This document shows, piece by piece, positions 38,860 to 49,889 of a stretch of 64,000 bases of DNA. The notes under the pieces are model-generated. The model was not told where the DNA came from and made no database searches. It saw nothing but the letters and a program-made list of their open reading frames with translations. Position numbers and translations under genes: made by a program. This stretch comes from Sipunculus nudus. Lineage: Eukaryota; Annelida; Sipuncula; Golfingiida; Sipunculidae. How positions within the stretch are numbered: the stretch's first letter is position 1; each line of letters starts with the position of its first letter. Location: assembly GCA_026874595.1 (NCBI GenBank), contig CM049308.1:18166001-18230000 (forward strand), read 5' to 3'.

Positions 38860-41580
38860 CGGGATCTTATTTGATATGCAGAGCTATTTATTTTTTGTCG
38901 CCTTTGGTTGGTTTGTTTGTCTATTACTGAACTCTCAAAGTAATGAAGATATTTTGTTGAAATATTGTGTGTTTGAGCCCTAAAACTTTGAGGGTTATAA
39001 AAACACATTAGGAACATTTATGTTGATCACCATTTTTTAGAGTGGGGTGGGGGTGGGGGTTGACGGACCATCGTCATTGATTAATATTAGGTCAATTTAA
39101 GTACAAGTGTCCGAACGGAATGTTCAACATGAGCAGGTGTCACCTTATTGGTGCCGCCTGTGTACCGGCGGATAGAGCCTACCTGTTCTGCAACCATGCT
39201 ACACATTCTCTGGGCCTTGATTCGTTCATTTCTTGAGGTTACAATTTGATATATTTTAACATTCCGAATGGTCATCAGAATGCTGGCGGAGGTATGCGAT
39301 CTGTATGCCATTTCTAGTTTATTGCCCCTAGCAGCGGTAATGTTTTCATCCCTTTTCATGTGTGTATGTGCGTGTGTGTTTTTGTTCACAACGTAACTCA
39401 TGCAGTCACGAAGAGAATATCATGAAATATTCAGAGCATTTCGGGAATAGGTCAGTGAAGAATCGATTAGATTTTGATGTGGTTTTGGTCCGGATTCGGG
39501 AACGTCATCAAGGAATATTCACAAATGTACAGTAACTTACGCACGGATCAACCTGGGAATAAAGTAGGCTTAAGCGAATGCAAACACGGGTTAGAGAACA
39601 TCCCACAAATGACAATAGCAACCCTCAATGTGGCGGAGGCTTACCTTCCTTAAATGCACATTGCCAGTTTTATTTTGAATATTTGACTTCAACGTTGTTT
39701 AGATTATAAGTTCATTTTCGGTGTGTAAATAAAAAATTAAATGATAAAATCTATTATCAGATCAATCGATGTTACTTTTTTATCAAGACATTTTTGCATT
39801 TGAAACAGATTCCGTGGTAACTCACGCTGGATTCACGTTGGGATATATAGCGCCGAATCAACGGCAAGTGAGGCCGCGGGTTCGTTATTTTCCCCTTAAA
39901 TTAGTTCCGGATAATGCCTGTCCAAAAGAGAATATCAACATATGAAATGGAAATTTTTGTTAAGGTAGCCTGCAGGATTTAAAACCTTATATATAAAATC
40001 AACCCAAAAATTGTTTTCAATCATAATAGATAATTAAAGTATACCTTATTTTAAATCTGTCGCAGTGTTCTTATAGATGGTATACATATTAGAAAAATAA
40101 TTCGTATTCATATGATATTTTTTTTCTTCATTTTTTTCCACAGTAGAGAAAAAAAAACATTTTGAAATAATGTCATTTAATGTAATATTAGTCAACTAAA
40201 AAGTTACTTATTGTAACTGGGTGCTCAAGATAGTGTACCTTTTAAAAAGTTAGATTTTTTTAATGTTACAAAATCATGTTTTACAAAAATACCAGATTTA
40301 TAATGAAGTATACTTTATGGGGTCTATTCTGATTTTAAATCAACGTATGGACTGATTTATATGGTTTTCTTCAAGAGAATGGACAATGCATTAATACATT
40401 TAAATGTTCAAATATATATAGTTATACCGGCAAGGTCGTCAGAGTACAGTATAGGTTCCTCATTAGAAATCTCATAGAAGTTTCTCAAGCTCTACTTGTT
40501 TAAATTTACAAGTTTTCAGAATACATGTCTTTTGCCTGACATCTAGGGGTCCTTCAATATTAATAAACTTGTGCTATAGTTATAGTAAACTATGGAACTG
40601 ACTTTTTTAAATATAGAAAACTTATTATATTACAATAAAAATGAGGAATAAGTGTTATTTATGGGTAACGTCAGAATTTAAGGTGTACTTTAATTAAATG
40701 TGTGACTTTCTTTCAAACTGCGACTTTATTTTTTTATCCAACACAAAACTATATGACCTTATTTCCTGCCAAAGTTTTCAACAATTTCACGAATTTCACC
40801 CAGTCAGCAATAGATGGGTTGATAGTAGGCCTGCATTAAGTACTAGTAACCCATTATATCGAACCTAAAATTTGAGGACAGATCCCGATCCTCCAGTCTT
40901 CATTGACCGGAACCAGATAAATGATATACGCGAGCGGCCCAAACTGCCATGTTACTTAAGTCTATGGAGAGTGTGTTCATGCACCGTTTAATACAGTTAG
41001 GCCGATAGAGCACTGATTTAATACCAGTGGAAGCTGTGTGGCATTCGATCAATCACTTATTAGCTATATCCTCGGATGTCATTCAGACAGCACCTCTCCG
41101 GTATTTGCATCCACTCTGTAGTTTTCAGAAAAATAATAAAACATATTTTTTTTTATTTGTAGTTTTTATTTTTACAGTAAAGTACAAAGTATCCTTTGCC
41201 AGTCAGTCAGGTCATATGAAAAAAAGTCTAGCATTTCAGTATTGGTATCCATACTGAATGTCAAAACTGCAGAAATCATTATAAAGATATTATTCATCAA
41301 GAACGTCTTGATATCTTCGCGATATCTCCAGGAATAAACAACTGCATCTGATGAAGGGGTCAAAATAAACGTTTCAATTGTTAAAATATCTTTTATTTAG
41401 ATTTGTTTGTTGTAGGTTACCGCCTGCATTTTATAAAATGCAAGCTTCATTGATAATATGTGCCTGTGTAGAATTCCATTCAGGTTTCGAACTACGTTAC
41501 AAGCCTGTATCTGACGCGCCCTTTCATTTTTATATCCTGATGTTAACCAGGCCCGGTGACTACTGTACCTGTGTACCCTG
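38860..41580. other. Intergenic DNA, no gene recognised
   Basis: The longest open frame is 104 codons on the minus strand (39087-39401). It carries no motif I know and has no paired splice context. The rest is AT-rich DNA with low-complexity runs. Confidence 0.4.
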
Positions 41581-41810
41581 AGTGTGTAATTGTCCCCATT
41601 GCTAGGTCATACATGTACTACCCAGGGACACCGAATGGCTCACTTGTGAGCGAAACCCGGCGAGGGGCACGGTCTTCCCATTAAACATGCAGAGAGCTAA
41701 CCCTTGGTGGTGACCGACCGTGAAAATTCTCACCATTTCTGCTTGGATTTGAACTCACAGTCTCTCGGCTTTGAGTCATGTGCTCTACCCTTGATCCACA
41801 CTCAATTTTT
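41580..41810 (-). repeat. tRNA-derived SINE
   Basis: Reading the minus strand, GTGGATCAAGGGTAGAGCAC (A-box-like) and GAGTTCAAATCC (B box) form a tRNA-like head near 41745-41800. The body extends to CCATTGCTAGGTCATAC near 41598, which is shared with the 7390-7620 repeat. The region is more CpG-rich than its flanks (ACCCGGCGAGGGGCACGG). Confidence 0.6.
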
Positions 41811-42119
41811 CGTTCATTTTCTGCAGCTTTAAGTGACGACTAATAACCGCATGATAACCAATACTCTTCCACTGTACTACATTACACACGAGTGTACTAC
41901 AGTACAGACGAGTGTACTACAGTACTCTCTTTTATGCGTGTAATTTCAAATGCACACTCTGTTTTCCTTCATAACTGAAGCTAACGCATGAATTCCTTTA
42001 AGAAATTAAATATGTAATTGATATGAAATATATATGAATAATGAGAATGATAATTTTCGGCTTCATTTCTGCCTTTCATCTTGATGATCAGCAGATTGGT
42101 TATAAATTATTGTTAAGAC

Positions 42120-42120
<1 letters not shown>

Positions 42121-42204
<84 letters not shown>

Positions 42205-42214
42205 TATATATATG
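42121..42214. repeat. (TA)n microsatellite
   Basis: About 94 bp of almost pure TA dinucleotide with one A-A interruption near 42200 and a TATGTATA border. It abuts the left end of the TIR element at 42223, whose TA target may derive from it. Confidence 0.95.
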
Positions 42215-42222
42215 TATATATA

Positions 42223-43152
42223 CAGTCCAACTGTCTGAACGACCACCTATGAAATGTGGGCACCTGGCTATTACGACCACTAGATATCAGTCCCTTTCGA
42301 AATTCTGTTATTTTATCTATAAATAAAACCTGTGAAATACGACCACCTGGCTATTACGGAATACGGGCAGTTTTTCCTGACCAAAGTGACATATTACTTA
42401 TTAACTGACCTGCCTAATGCGGACACTCTTTGTGCTACTCACTGACCAGCGCTGACCGGTCGGTTGATTGACCATGCGTGAAGTTGCGGTCACTTGCACG
42501 GCTGTCTGTTTGTTTTACTGGTGTGCGTGTGTACGGAGCATGGTGATTATTGGAACCCTGAGCCTACCCTGAGCCTGGAGCCCCAGGCGGGCAACGTAAC
42601 TTGCTCACACGACCCATTAATCCACCAAGAATGGATGTCCCAAAAAGTTAATCTTTGATCTGTGCCCATGTGAACTGTCTTTGATCTATTTAGTTCATTA
42701 TATGAAAGGTTTTATTACAAAGAGTGGAAAATCTATGATGTTCCTAACAAGCAAGTGATGTTAGTAACTAATGATGTCACCTAACAATTTTGAATCGTTC
42801 ATATGAGCACATTCATCGTGTCAGAAGAACCTCTATAAATATGAGTACGTTGAGCACCTCCTAATCAACTGTGTTCAAATTCATTTTATTTTTCAACACA
42901 TTTAATTACACATATAAGTACATGTACATTTGTGTGCAGTTACAAAATACATGTAACATCAAGATTGTTCCCTTCTGAAAATATGTATTTATTTATAGTC
43001 ATAAAGATGTTCTGATATGTATATTTCCTTCATACATGTCATCTAGATTTGTGCAGTTTCTTAATGTTCAAAACCTGTCAATTACGACCACCTGTCAATT
43101 ACGACCACTTGTGCCCAGTCCCTTTGGTGTTCGCATAAGACAGGTACGACTG
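42223..43152. mobile_element. Pogo/Tigger-like non-autonomous DNA element (930 bp)
   Basis: Left end CAGTCCAACTGTCTGAACGA and the inverse of the right end, CAGTCGTACCTGTCTTATGC, are imperfect terminal inverted repeats. Both are flanked by TA (42221-42222 and 43153-43154), the target site of Tc1/mariner/pogo elements. Subterminal repeats TTACGACCACC occur near both ends (42274, 42353, 43082, 43100). There is no transposase ORF. Confidence 0.85.
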
Positions 43153-43199
43153 TATATACAGGCCTCTGAATCATACCCCCCCCCCCCCCAATCCTTGAA

Positions 43200-44570
43200 G
43201 TTAACGCCAATGTATAAACACAAAACAACTGTTGTTGAAACTTAAACAGCACTATACTTATGTGAAAATGATAAATTTCGTGATATGCCTGTCCTTATTG
43301 ATGCAAAATAGATAAACTATTGTTTCTATCCATTAAGCCAGGAAGCAACAATAGATAAGATAGACACCGAGATTTAAACACAGGCTGAAAAACATATTCC
43401 CAGTGAAACACACTTGAACCCAAATGATTTGGTCTTCGACTACTTTCTAGAAGATGTTGGAAAAAATCTTACCACCTGTCGCACAATCGCCTGAGAGACC
43501 CTTAAATTATTAAAGGTGATGCATGAGTGAGTGGTGTGATTATGAGTACAGAGATACATATGTATGAGTAAATATACATCGTTATGTTTTATGTATGTAT
43601 AAATTATTATCATTTATTCTATTTTATTTTTTATCTCTTTATTAAGTTATTTAACTCTTGGTGTCATGTACCCATAAAAGTAGACCTAACTGGGAAAAAA
43701 ACTGCCATAGTATAGGGGAAAACTCCATGTATAAGACGAATCGGAACAGAGTGTAGTCATAAAAACTTACAGCTTAATTTAAGAGATTAACTTTCACATT
43801 ACTTTTTAAACTATGAATTTCATTATGTGTAATTAACGAGCTTAAATTTTTTGTTATAGGAGTAATAAGTATTAACCATTGTCACAATTTATATGAAAAC
43901 AGTTATATATAATTAATAATATTAAATACACACACACAAATGAAACCTGCCCAGATGCAGCTATGATATAGGTCCACAACATCTCACGCACATATATGAT
44001 CTAATGGTATCTCACGTTTAACCTACGTTGGAATAATACTATAATGCTACCGCATACCGATTCATCCGACATTTATTCAACGGTTTCCCAACACGGTTAC
44101 TATTTGTGTTTTGCTTAAAGACCGGGCCAATGGGGGTTCAAAATGCATTTAGACCTATGGTAAACATGTAAACAGGGGGTGTCAGTTCTTTGTTCATGTT
44201 GCCTGGACGGTGCGCCGTGGCCTTTTTAATAAGGAATGTTAACAGTGTTTGCCTCCAGGAGGCCAGATGCGGCTAACCTTATATAGCCTGCAGCTTGGAA
44301 GATGATTAAATGAAAGTGTTTGCAATTAGCCTAGATCTGAAAAACGGCAATCTTGATTTCTTTTTAAAGGATGTGATAAGGTAAAACGTTAATACATATA
44401 TCCCTATAATGAATATACTATAACAAAAAATAATAATAAAATATAGTATAAATATATAGTATATATTTTATATATAAGCGATATATATATATATATATTT
44501 ATTTATATATATATATTTGTGTGTGTAAACCAACAGGATATTGAAAGTTTGATAATCTTATCTGATGATG
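43200..44570. other. Intergenic DNA upstream of the lectin gene
   Basis: No coding frame is recognised. 44455-44530 is a TATATA-rich stretch ending in a short GT run. A C run lies at 43178-43190 just before this segment. Confidence 0.4.
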
Positions 44571-44574
44571 ATGA

Positions 44575-44610
44575 TATATATAAGTAACAGAATAACCATG
44601 AACAGGACCA
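44575..44610 (+). promoter_or_regulatory. TATA box of the C-type lectin gene
   Basis: TATATATAAG (44575-44584) lies about 66 bp before the ATG at 44650, which puts a likely transcription start near 44605-44610. An out-of-frame ATG at 44598 would then fall before the start site and not be transcribed. Confidence 0.5.
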
Positions 44611-44649
44611 CAGTTAGGATCCCTCTAAGCACGAAATCCCAGCCACAAA

Positions 44650-45064
44650 ATGTCAGGAAAAATCCTGTTCCTTCTGTTTCTGAATTCCGCCATCATTAAA
44701 GGCAACAAGAATGACATATGTGAAAGAAAAGGTCCAGTGAACATGACGTTCGTGGTTATTACACTGAACCAGGTGGTGACCCCTTACGGACCTCCGGCAA
44801 AAACCGAAGAGGGTATAAGGGAAATTAGGGCTTTTCGAAAGGAAACAAGGCAGGCCATACAAAATATTATGGATACATTGAATCAGATTGTTAGCTCCAA
44901 CGAAGTTCCTGTAAAACCCCATGAAGAAACCATGGAAGAAGTCAGGGGTTTCCGTGATGAAACAAGGCAGGCCGTCCTGAATATAACATATGTTTTGGTA
45001 AGCGTGATGGAAACACAGAGGCAACTACAACGTGACGTAAAGTTCATCAAAAACATAATTGCAA
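44650..45064 (+). CDS. Lectin exon 1: signal peptide and duplicated stalk
   Basis: Encodes residues 1-138 plus one base. After the signal peptide comes a lone Cys24, suited to interchain disulfide bonding. Then come two repeats: TLNQVVTPYGPPAKTEEGIR to ETRQAIQNIMD, and TLNQIVSSNEVPVKPHEETM to ETRQAVLNITY. A third partial heptad segment is METQRQLQRDVKFIKNI. The duplication lies within one exon, so it arose by internal duplication and not by exon copying. The donor is GCAA|GTATGTG. Confidence 0.88.
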
Positions 45065-48000
45065 GTATGTGTTCTTACATACTGTGAACACCTCTGGAAT
45101 AATGCATCTTAATCTGTATGTATAAAAGTTACATGTGAATTTTAAGAAAAAAGTATACATTGTACACACTGTATATAATATGTAATAGTTGGTAGTTTAG
45201 TAATTTTTAATTATAATTATTCATTTATAATAAGTAATAAGTTGTTAATTTTCCTACAAAAACAACGCTTCCAATGAGTAGTTGTTTTTCCTTTTTTAAA
45301 TCTTAAAGGACAATTATGAACATTTTGCAGTGACACTGCCTTCTGCACTTTGTGGGGGAGGCGAGGCGGGGGGGGGGGGGGGAGGGGGAAGTGGTTAGAT
45401 CACACTTTATTTTGCTCCATTTCTCCCGTTTTATTCCCACCGGCTTCCTCGGTGAAACTACGCTTATTGAATACTCTATGGCCCCTTTGTATCTATCCAG
45501 TTTATTTTTTTTTTATCAAACATGGTTTCACAAAAATCAAATTTTGCTCCCTGCATATTGTGCTTATTATGTTATGTCGTCATGATTTATTCCCCCCAGA
45601 TGACAGTTGTGGTGATGAAGCCCTCTACTACAGCAGTTCCTGCTACACTGCTGACGTCATAAAACGGACCTGGAACGAGGCGAGGAACAATTGCAGAAGT
45701 CATAGCAGCGACCTGGTCAGCATCGAAACGGCCGGAGAAAATGAATTCCTGGAAACAATGATGAACATGAACAAGTACTCGTCAGTCCTGTCAGGTAAGT
45801 CATATAGGAAAAAAGAAACACGATCTTCCGGCGGGATGCTATACGCAGTGGTATTTGTTACTTAATTGCTTCTCAGTGTCAATCAGAGTATATGTTATGC
45901 TAAAAGTTACTCCGGGGGTGTTCATAATGGAAGTTATTTAACAACACACTATAGATTAGATTGATTATGAAAAAGTTTAATTGCACAAACAACATAATTT
46001 TGAATAAAGACCATTTCATGCACGTTAAGTATGGGGCTGTCCCACTCGGGCGACTTTACAGGCGACTACAGGCGACCAGGCTGTCGCCTCATGGTCGCCG
46101 AAAAACAGGCGACAGGACCTCCACTGCGACAAAAGTCCATGACAAGCTACAACAGGTTGACGACTGTCTGACGAAAAGCTACGACAAGCTGCCGACAAAC
46201 GGCGACAGAGTCACCGCGACAAAAGACAATCACCTACGATAACCTACGACCACAACTACGACAACCTACGGCCTTTATGTCGACCAGAATTCATGCTACG
46301 TCCACCCGCGACAAGCTTCGACGAGTCTCTACTCTGTGCTATGTGAGGAGCCGGAGACAAGGATGGGCCCTCTATCAAGTAACGACAGCTCACGACAGCA
46401 GCTACAACCCACGTCACCTAGCGACAGGCCACGACAGCACCTACGACAACCCACTTCAACTTGCGACAGCCTACGACAGCATCTACGAGAACCCACGTCA
46501 CCTAGCGACAGGCCACGACAGCACCTACGACAACCCACTTCACCTAGCGACAGCCTACGACAGCACATTCGACAATCAACGTCACCTGGCGACAGCCTAC
46601 GACAGCACCTACGCCAGTAGAAGACTCACTGGCGACAAAAAAGTTGTCGCCTGGGAATTTTGAACATGCTGAAAATCCAGAGGAGACAGCTTACAGGCCA
46701 CGCGTCTTGGGGCGACTTCAAGCGACTACAAGCGACTACAGGCGACTTCACGGGCGACCACCAGGAGACCAAGGGACGACAGCCTTTGGAATACGCTCTC
46801 CCCTTGACAAAAAGTGACCCATCAGTCATGGCGCTCAGCTGACTGATGAGATCATCTTGGCTATATTACTAGATGCATGAATGTCTCTGATACTGGTAGT
46901 ATGTAAAAGCAGCCAAGATGACCCAATCACCCATGTGGGGTTAGATATTGGGTGAGAATCACTGTGTGCAAAATTAACATGATTCATCACCAGTAATTAT
47001 TATATTAGTCATGACTAAATATTTACTGCTGGTTTTAATTACAAAAATGGTGTTTTCAGCATGAAGCTTGCAGGATATGGGCAGCCATGTCCTATTTATG
47101 GTTTCTAAAGAGAGTTTACCAGAAACTTCTTGGATATTAAGTTACAAGTTTCAGAGTCAAATGATAACAATTTACGCCCTGTCTTTAGTACATTCAAGTT
47201 TAAGAAGTTGAGAGACTGACCCCATTTCTGTAATTTCAAAAATTCAGGTAAAATATGTGAAAAATACAAACAAAATACAGGTGGTACCACCACTTATTAT
47301 CATCTGATAAAACTAGTCATGATTAATAAACATACCTAGTTTCAGGATGCTAGAAGTTCCTATAAAGCTGCAATACTAACACCATTAGCAAACAGATGTT
47401 CTAAAATACAGGTAAAATGCATCAAAAAGTGAAAAATTCATGTAGTGCAACTAGTCATCATGAACTAATAGCAATATCCATGATAAATAAACATATTAGG
47501 TTACAGAGCACTTGATGAAACCAGAGCTGGAAAACTGACACAATAGCAACAAGATGAAACTGGCAGTTCCAAAATAGAGATGAAACCACGGATGAGAAAC
47601 TGATATACTTGCTGCCATTTGACGGTCTGAAATAAATAGAAGAAAATGCGTAAAAATTAGGGAAAATACAGGTGGTGCAACCTATCTTTGGCAACCTGCT
47701 CAACAAGCAAAGCAAGATTCATGGTAATCCATGCATTACTTATTGATATATATTTGCTTTTATATCAATTTTTTTAACTTATTCTGACATGCACAAACAA
47801 GCCCCAGTAACTCAGACAATTTAGATTGCAGTGACTTCTTAAGTTAGAAATTTCTGGGTCCGAAGGTTATGATTTGTGCCCTTACGGTCGGATGATGCAT
47901 AGTCACTTGAGCTCAGGTGACTTTCAGTTTCATTCTGTCAGCAAGCACACATTTCGATTTCAAGGCAAACAAATCGCGTCTTGTGGACAGAACGGTCGGT

Positions 48001-48408
48001 TATTAACACTGAGCAACATGACCATCTAGCTGCTTTGCCAAGTTCCGTATCAACGCTCACATGAAAACAACCAGAGTTTATTCAGCAAAACAGGGTGTAA
48101 TAAACACAAGTGCCATAACTAACAATAACTTCAACAGAAATCAATTGTTTTATTTTGTAGCTGAACTGAAGGAAAATGAGTGGTTTGGATTCTGGACATC
48201 GGGTTCAGATGAAGACGAAGAAGGAACGTGGATCTGGAAGGCCACCGGTTCTCCATTTAGTTATGTAAACTGGGACAAAACAAACGACAACCCAAATAAT
48301 CAGAAGGGGAAGCAACATCATATGTCGATTTTGGTGAATGGTACATGGAACGATCGAAAGGACGACCAGAACATGTTTTCCTTCTGTGAAAAAGTGCTCC
48401 CCTACTGA
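44650..48408 (+). CDS. Secreted C-type lectin-domain protein with coiled-coil stalk (three exons)
   Basis: Exons 44650-45064, 45600-45794 and 48161-48408 (donors GTATGT and GTAAGT, acceptors CCCCCCAG and TATTTTGTAG, all phase 1) give 285 residues. Residues 1-18 are a signal peptide (MSGKILFLLFLNSAIIKG). Residues ~36-136 hold two tandem ~39-residue repeats with ETRQA.. cores, likely a coiled coil. A C-type lectin domain runs from Cys142. WNEARNNC, DLVSIETAGENEFL, NPNN and WND are family features. Likely role: extracellular carbohydrate or pathogen recognition, with the stalk forming oligomers. Cys170 and Cys279 form the outer disulfide, but the usual inner pair is missing. N-glycosylation sites are NMT31, NIT and NGTW. 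AATAAA lies at 48496. The ligand is unknown. Confidence 0.88.
45600..45794 (+). CDS. Lectin exon 2: N-terminal half of the CTLD
   Basis: Encodes DSCGDEALYYSSSCYTADVI, KRTWNEARNNCRSHSSDLVS and IETAGENEFLETMMN. Cys142 and Cys153 are placed like the extra N-terminal disulfide of long-form CTLDs. Cys170 begins the conserved outer disulfide. The acceptor is a pyrimidine run ending CCCCCCAG and the donor is CAG|GTAAGT. Confidence 0.9.
46033..46785. mobile_element. GGCGAC/GACGAC-rich repetitive element in lectin intron 2
   Basis: The left end GGGGCTGTCCCACTCGGGCG continues ACTTTACAGGCGACTACAGG. The right end inverts to AAGGCTGTCGTCCCTTGG with CTGTAGTCGC copies inside, so the two ends look like imperfect inverted repeats. 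The centre (46380-46620) is a ~60-66-bp tandem repeat (CACGACAGCACCTACGACAA type). The open frames of 94-128 codons here exist in several frames because the repeat lacks stops and are not called genes. GC content is far above the surroundings. Confidence 0.75.
48161..48408 (+). CDS. Lectin exon 3: C-terminal half of the CTLD and stop
   Basis: Encodes AELKENEWFGFWTSGSDEDE, EGTWIWKATGSPFSYVNWDK, TNDNPNNQKGKQHHMSILVN and GTWNDRKDDQNMFSFCEKVL, then PY and TGA. The WND motif and FSFCEK end are typical. The EPN/QPD sugar-specificity position reads NPN. The Cys expected before the loop (here HHM) and the Cys expected after WND are both absent. Confidence 0.9.
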
Positions 48409-48495
48409 CTGTGCCACTGTTAAAATTCAGCAGCGATGGTGCAATATGTAAATTTCTTGGGAAGTATGATTTGTAGATCCTAAGTATGGACTTAA

Positions 48496-48501
48496 AATAA
48501 A
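48496..48501 (+). terminator. Polyadenylation signal of the lectin gene
   Basis: AATAAA lies 88 bp after the lectin stop codon, the first such signal in the right orientation. Confidence 0.65.
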
Positions 48502-48886
48502 CAAAACTAGAACTTCCTAGCGTTTGTAATACGGCTCTATCCCCAGCCCTTCGCAAGGCGCCCTTTTCAAGAGGTCCGTCCCTCAGAACCATAGACTTTG
48601 ATAAACTGTAATGGCAGAGGCATAAGTCTTCTTAAATAATAATAAAAAAGTGGCCAAGACAGATAGACTCAACAAATTCCAATCCATAAAGCATTCGAGG
48701 TATAAATCATTGAGTTACTTTTAAAGACCATGATTGTAGGTGACACCATACGCTTTATACGATGGATAAACCATTTAATATACAAAAAAAAATCAAATAT
48801 CAATTTGCCTTCGTAAATGCTTTATCGGCAGACACAGCACTTGCAAACACTTGGTATTCATATAGCTCGGGAAATCGTTAATATAG

Positions 48887-49480
48887 ATAATATATAATAT
48901 TCGTCTATGTACTTTACCTTGGGGATGTTTATGGTACAAGTGTTCAAAAAATAGCAAACGTGAAAACCCATTGGGGTGTTTCGGACAGATAAGAATCGAA
49001 CCATGCGGGAACTACATTTTTTGTTCCATGCTTTGTGATTTTTTCTTAACAAAATACAGTGATCAACTGTGGCAACCTTTATCATCAGTTTATGATCATA
49101 AAGCACGCAGATGTGGGGCTATTTTTGTCAAATTTGATGTTGCTGGCCAAGAGTGTGTAAAGCTTAGAGAGCTGGTCGATAAGGCAGGTATGCGAATTGT
49201 TTATCAGTGAACATTTGCTTTTGATAAGGTGAGAAACAGCATCATGTTTTACGAAATGGACAAAATAGAGACATGCATTTGCTGTCAGAACGCATGTAGG
49301 TCAGGGTGGTTTGCTCGGTTTTCCAGTTTTCAGGATGAATGCAAGTTGAAAGAGGAAGATTATAAAGATGAGCAAGACATGGCGAAATTAGAGGCATCTC
49401 TTACACATTTTTTTTTAAGTTTGCATCCTATACCAAAAAAAAAAAAAAACGAAAATGGAAATAGCGTAAATAGACGATAG
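48887..49480 (+). other. Unidentified open reading frame broken by one TGA
   Basis: One frame stays open from 48887 to 49480 except for a TGA at 49208-49210. It encodes two Cys-containing segments (for example CGNYIFCSMLCDFFL and CICCQNACRSGWFARF) and ends in an acidic then Lys-rich stretch. I recognise no family. There is no clear ATG for the upstream part. It may be a decayed gene, a transposon remnant, or chance. Confidence 0.2.
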
Positions 49481-49599
49481 GAAAAATGGAATAGTTCGGA
49501 AAGAGAATATTTTGTTTCGATTTTCCTGGTGTCTTATTTATCAATTTTTCTACAGAACGGAAGAAATAGTAGAATTTATCACAGTCGATATCGGTATCG

Positions 49600-49885
49600 A
49601 TTTTAATAGAGTGTATGTCGGAGGTCAGAATAACGTCTGAGGACACAACTAATAGAGTCGAAATCGGATAGGTGCTGTCAGTGTAACGTCTGAATACACA
49701 ACAAATACAGTCTATGTCGGAGAGGTGCTGTCACAAAGACATCTGAATACACAACTAATAGAGTCTACATCGGTAAGGTGCTGTCAGAAAAACGTCTGAA
49801 TACACAACTTATAGGGTCCATGTCGGAGTTGTGCTGTCAGAATAACGTCTGAGGACACAACTAATACAGTCTATGTCATTTTACG
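49600..49885. repeat. ~58-bp tandem repeat, about five copies
   Basis: The unit GAGGTGCTGTCAGAATAACG followed by TCTGAATACACAACTAATAG and AGTCTATGTCG is repeated from ~49610 to ~49880, with copies 80-90% alike by eye. It lies about 1.1 kb after the lectin gene. Confidence 0.85.
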
Positions 49886-49889
49886 ATGA

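Noticed and set aside
39087-39401. 104-codon minus-strand frame as an exon or gene
   Set aside because: No recognised motif, no paired splice sites, and no neighbouring exon.
42041-42263. Open frames of repeating Ile-Tyr
   Set aside because: They are translations of a (TA)n microsatellite.
44598-44710. Upstream ATG at 44598 as the lectin start
   Set aside because: It is in a different frame from the signal peptide, reaches a stop early, and lies before the likely transcription start set by the TATA box.
45350-45599. Extension of lectin exon 2 upstream through the G-rich open frame
   Set aside because: The frame passes through a poly-G run and a T-rich acceptor tract, and a clean CCCCCCAG acceptor at 45599 restores phase with exon 1.
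46277-46663. Open frames of 94-128 codons in the GACGAC region as a repeat protein gene
   Set aside because: The same DNA is open in several frames on both strands because the tandem unit lacks stops. The ends look like a repeat element, and it lies in a lectin intron.
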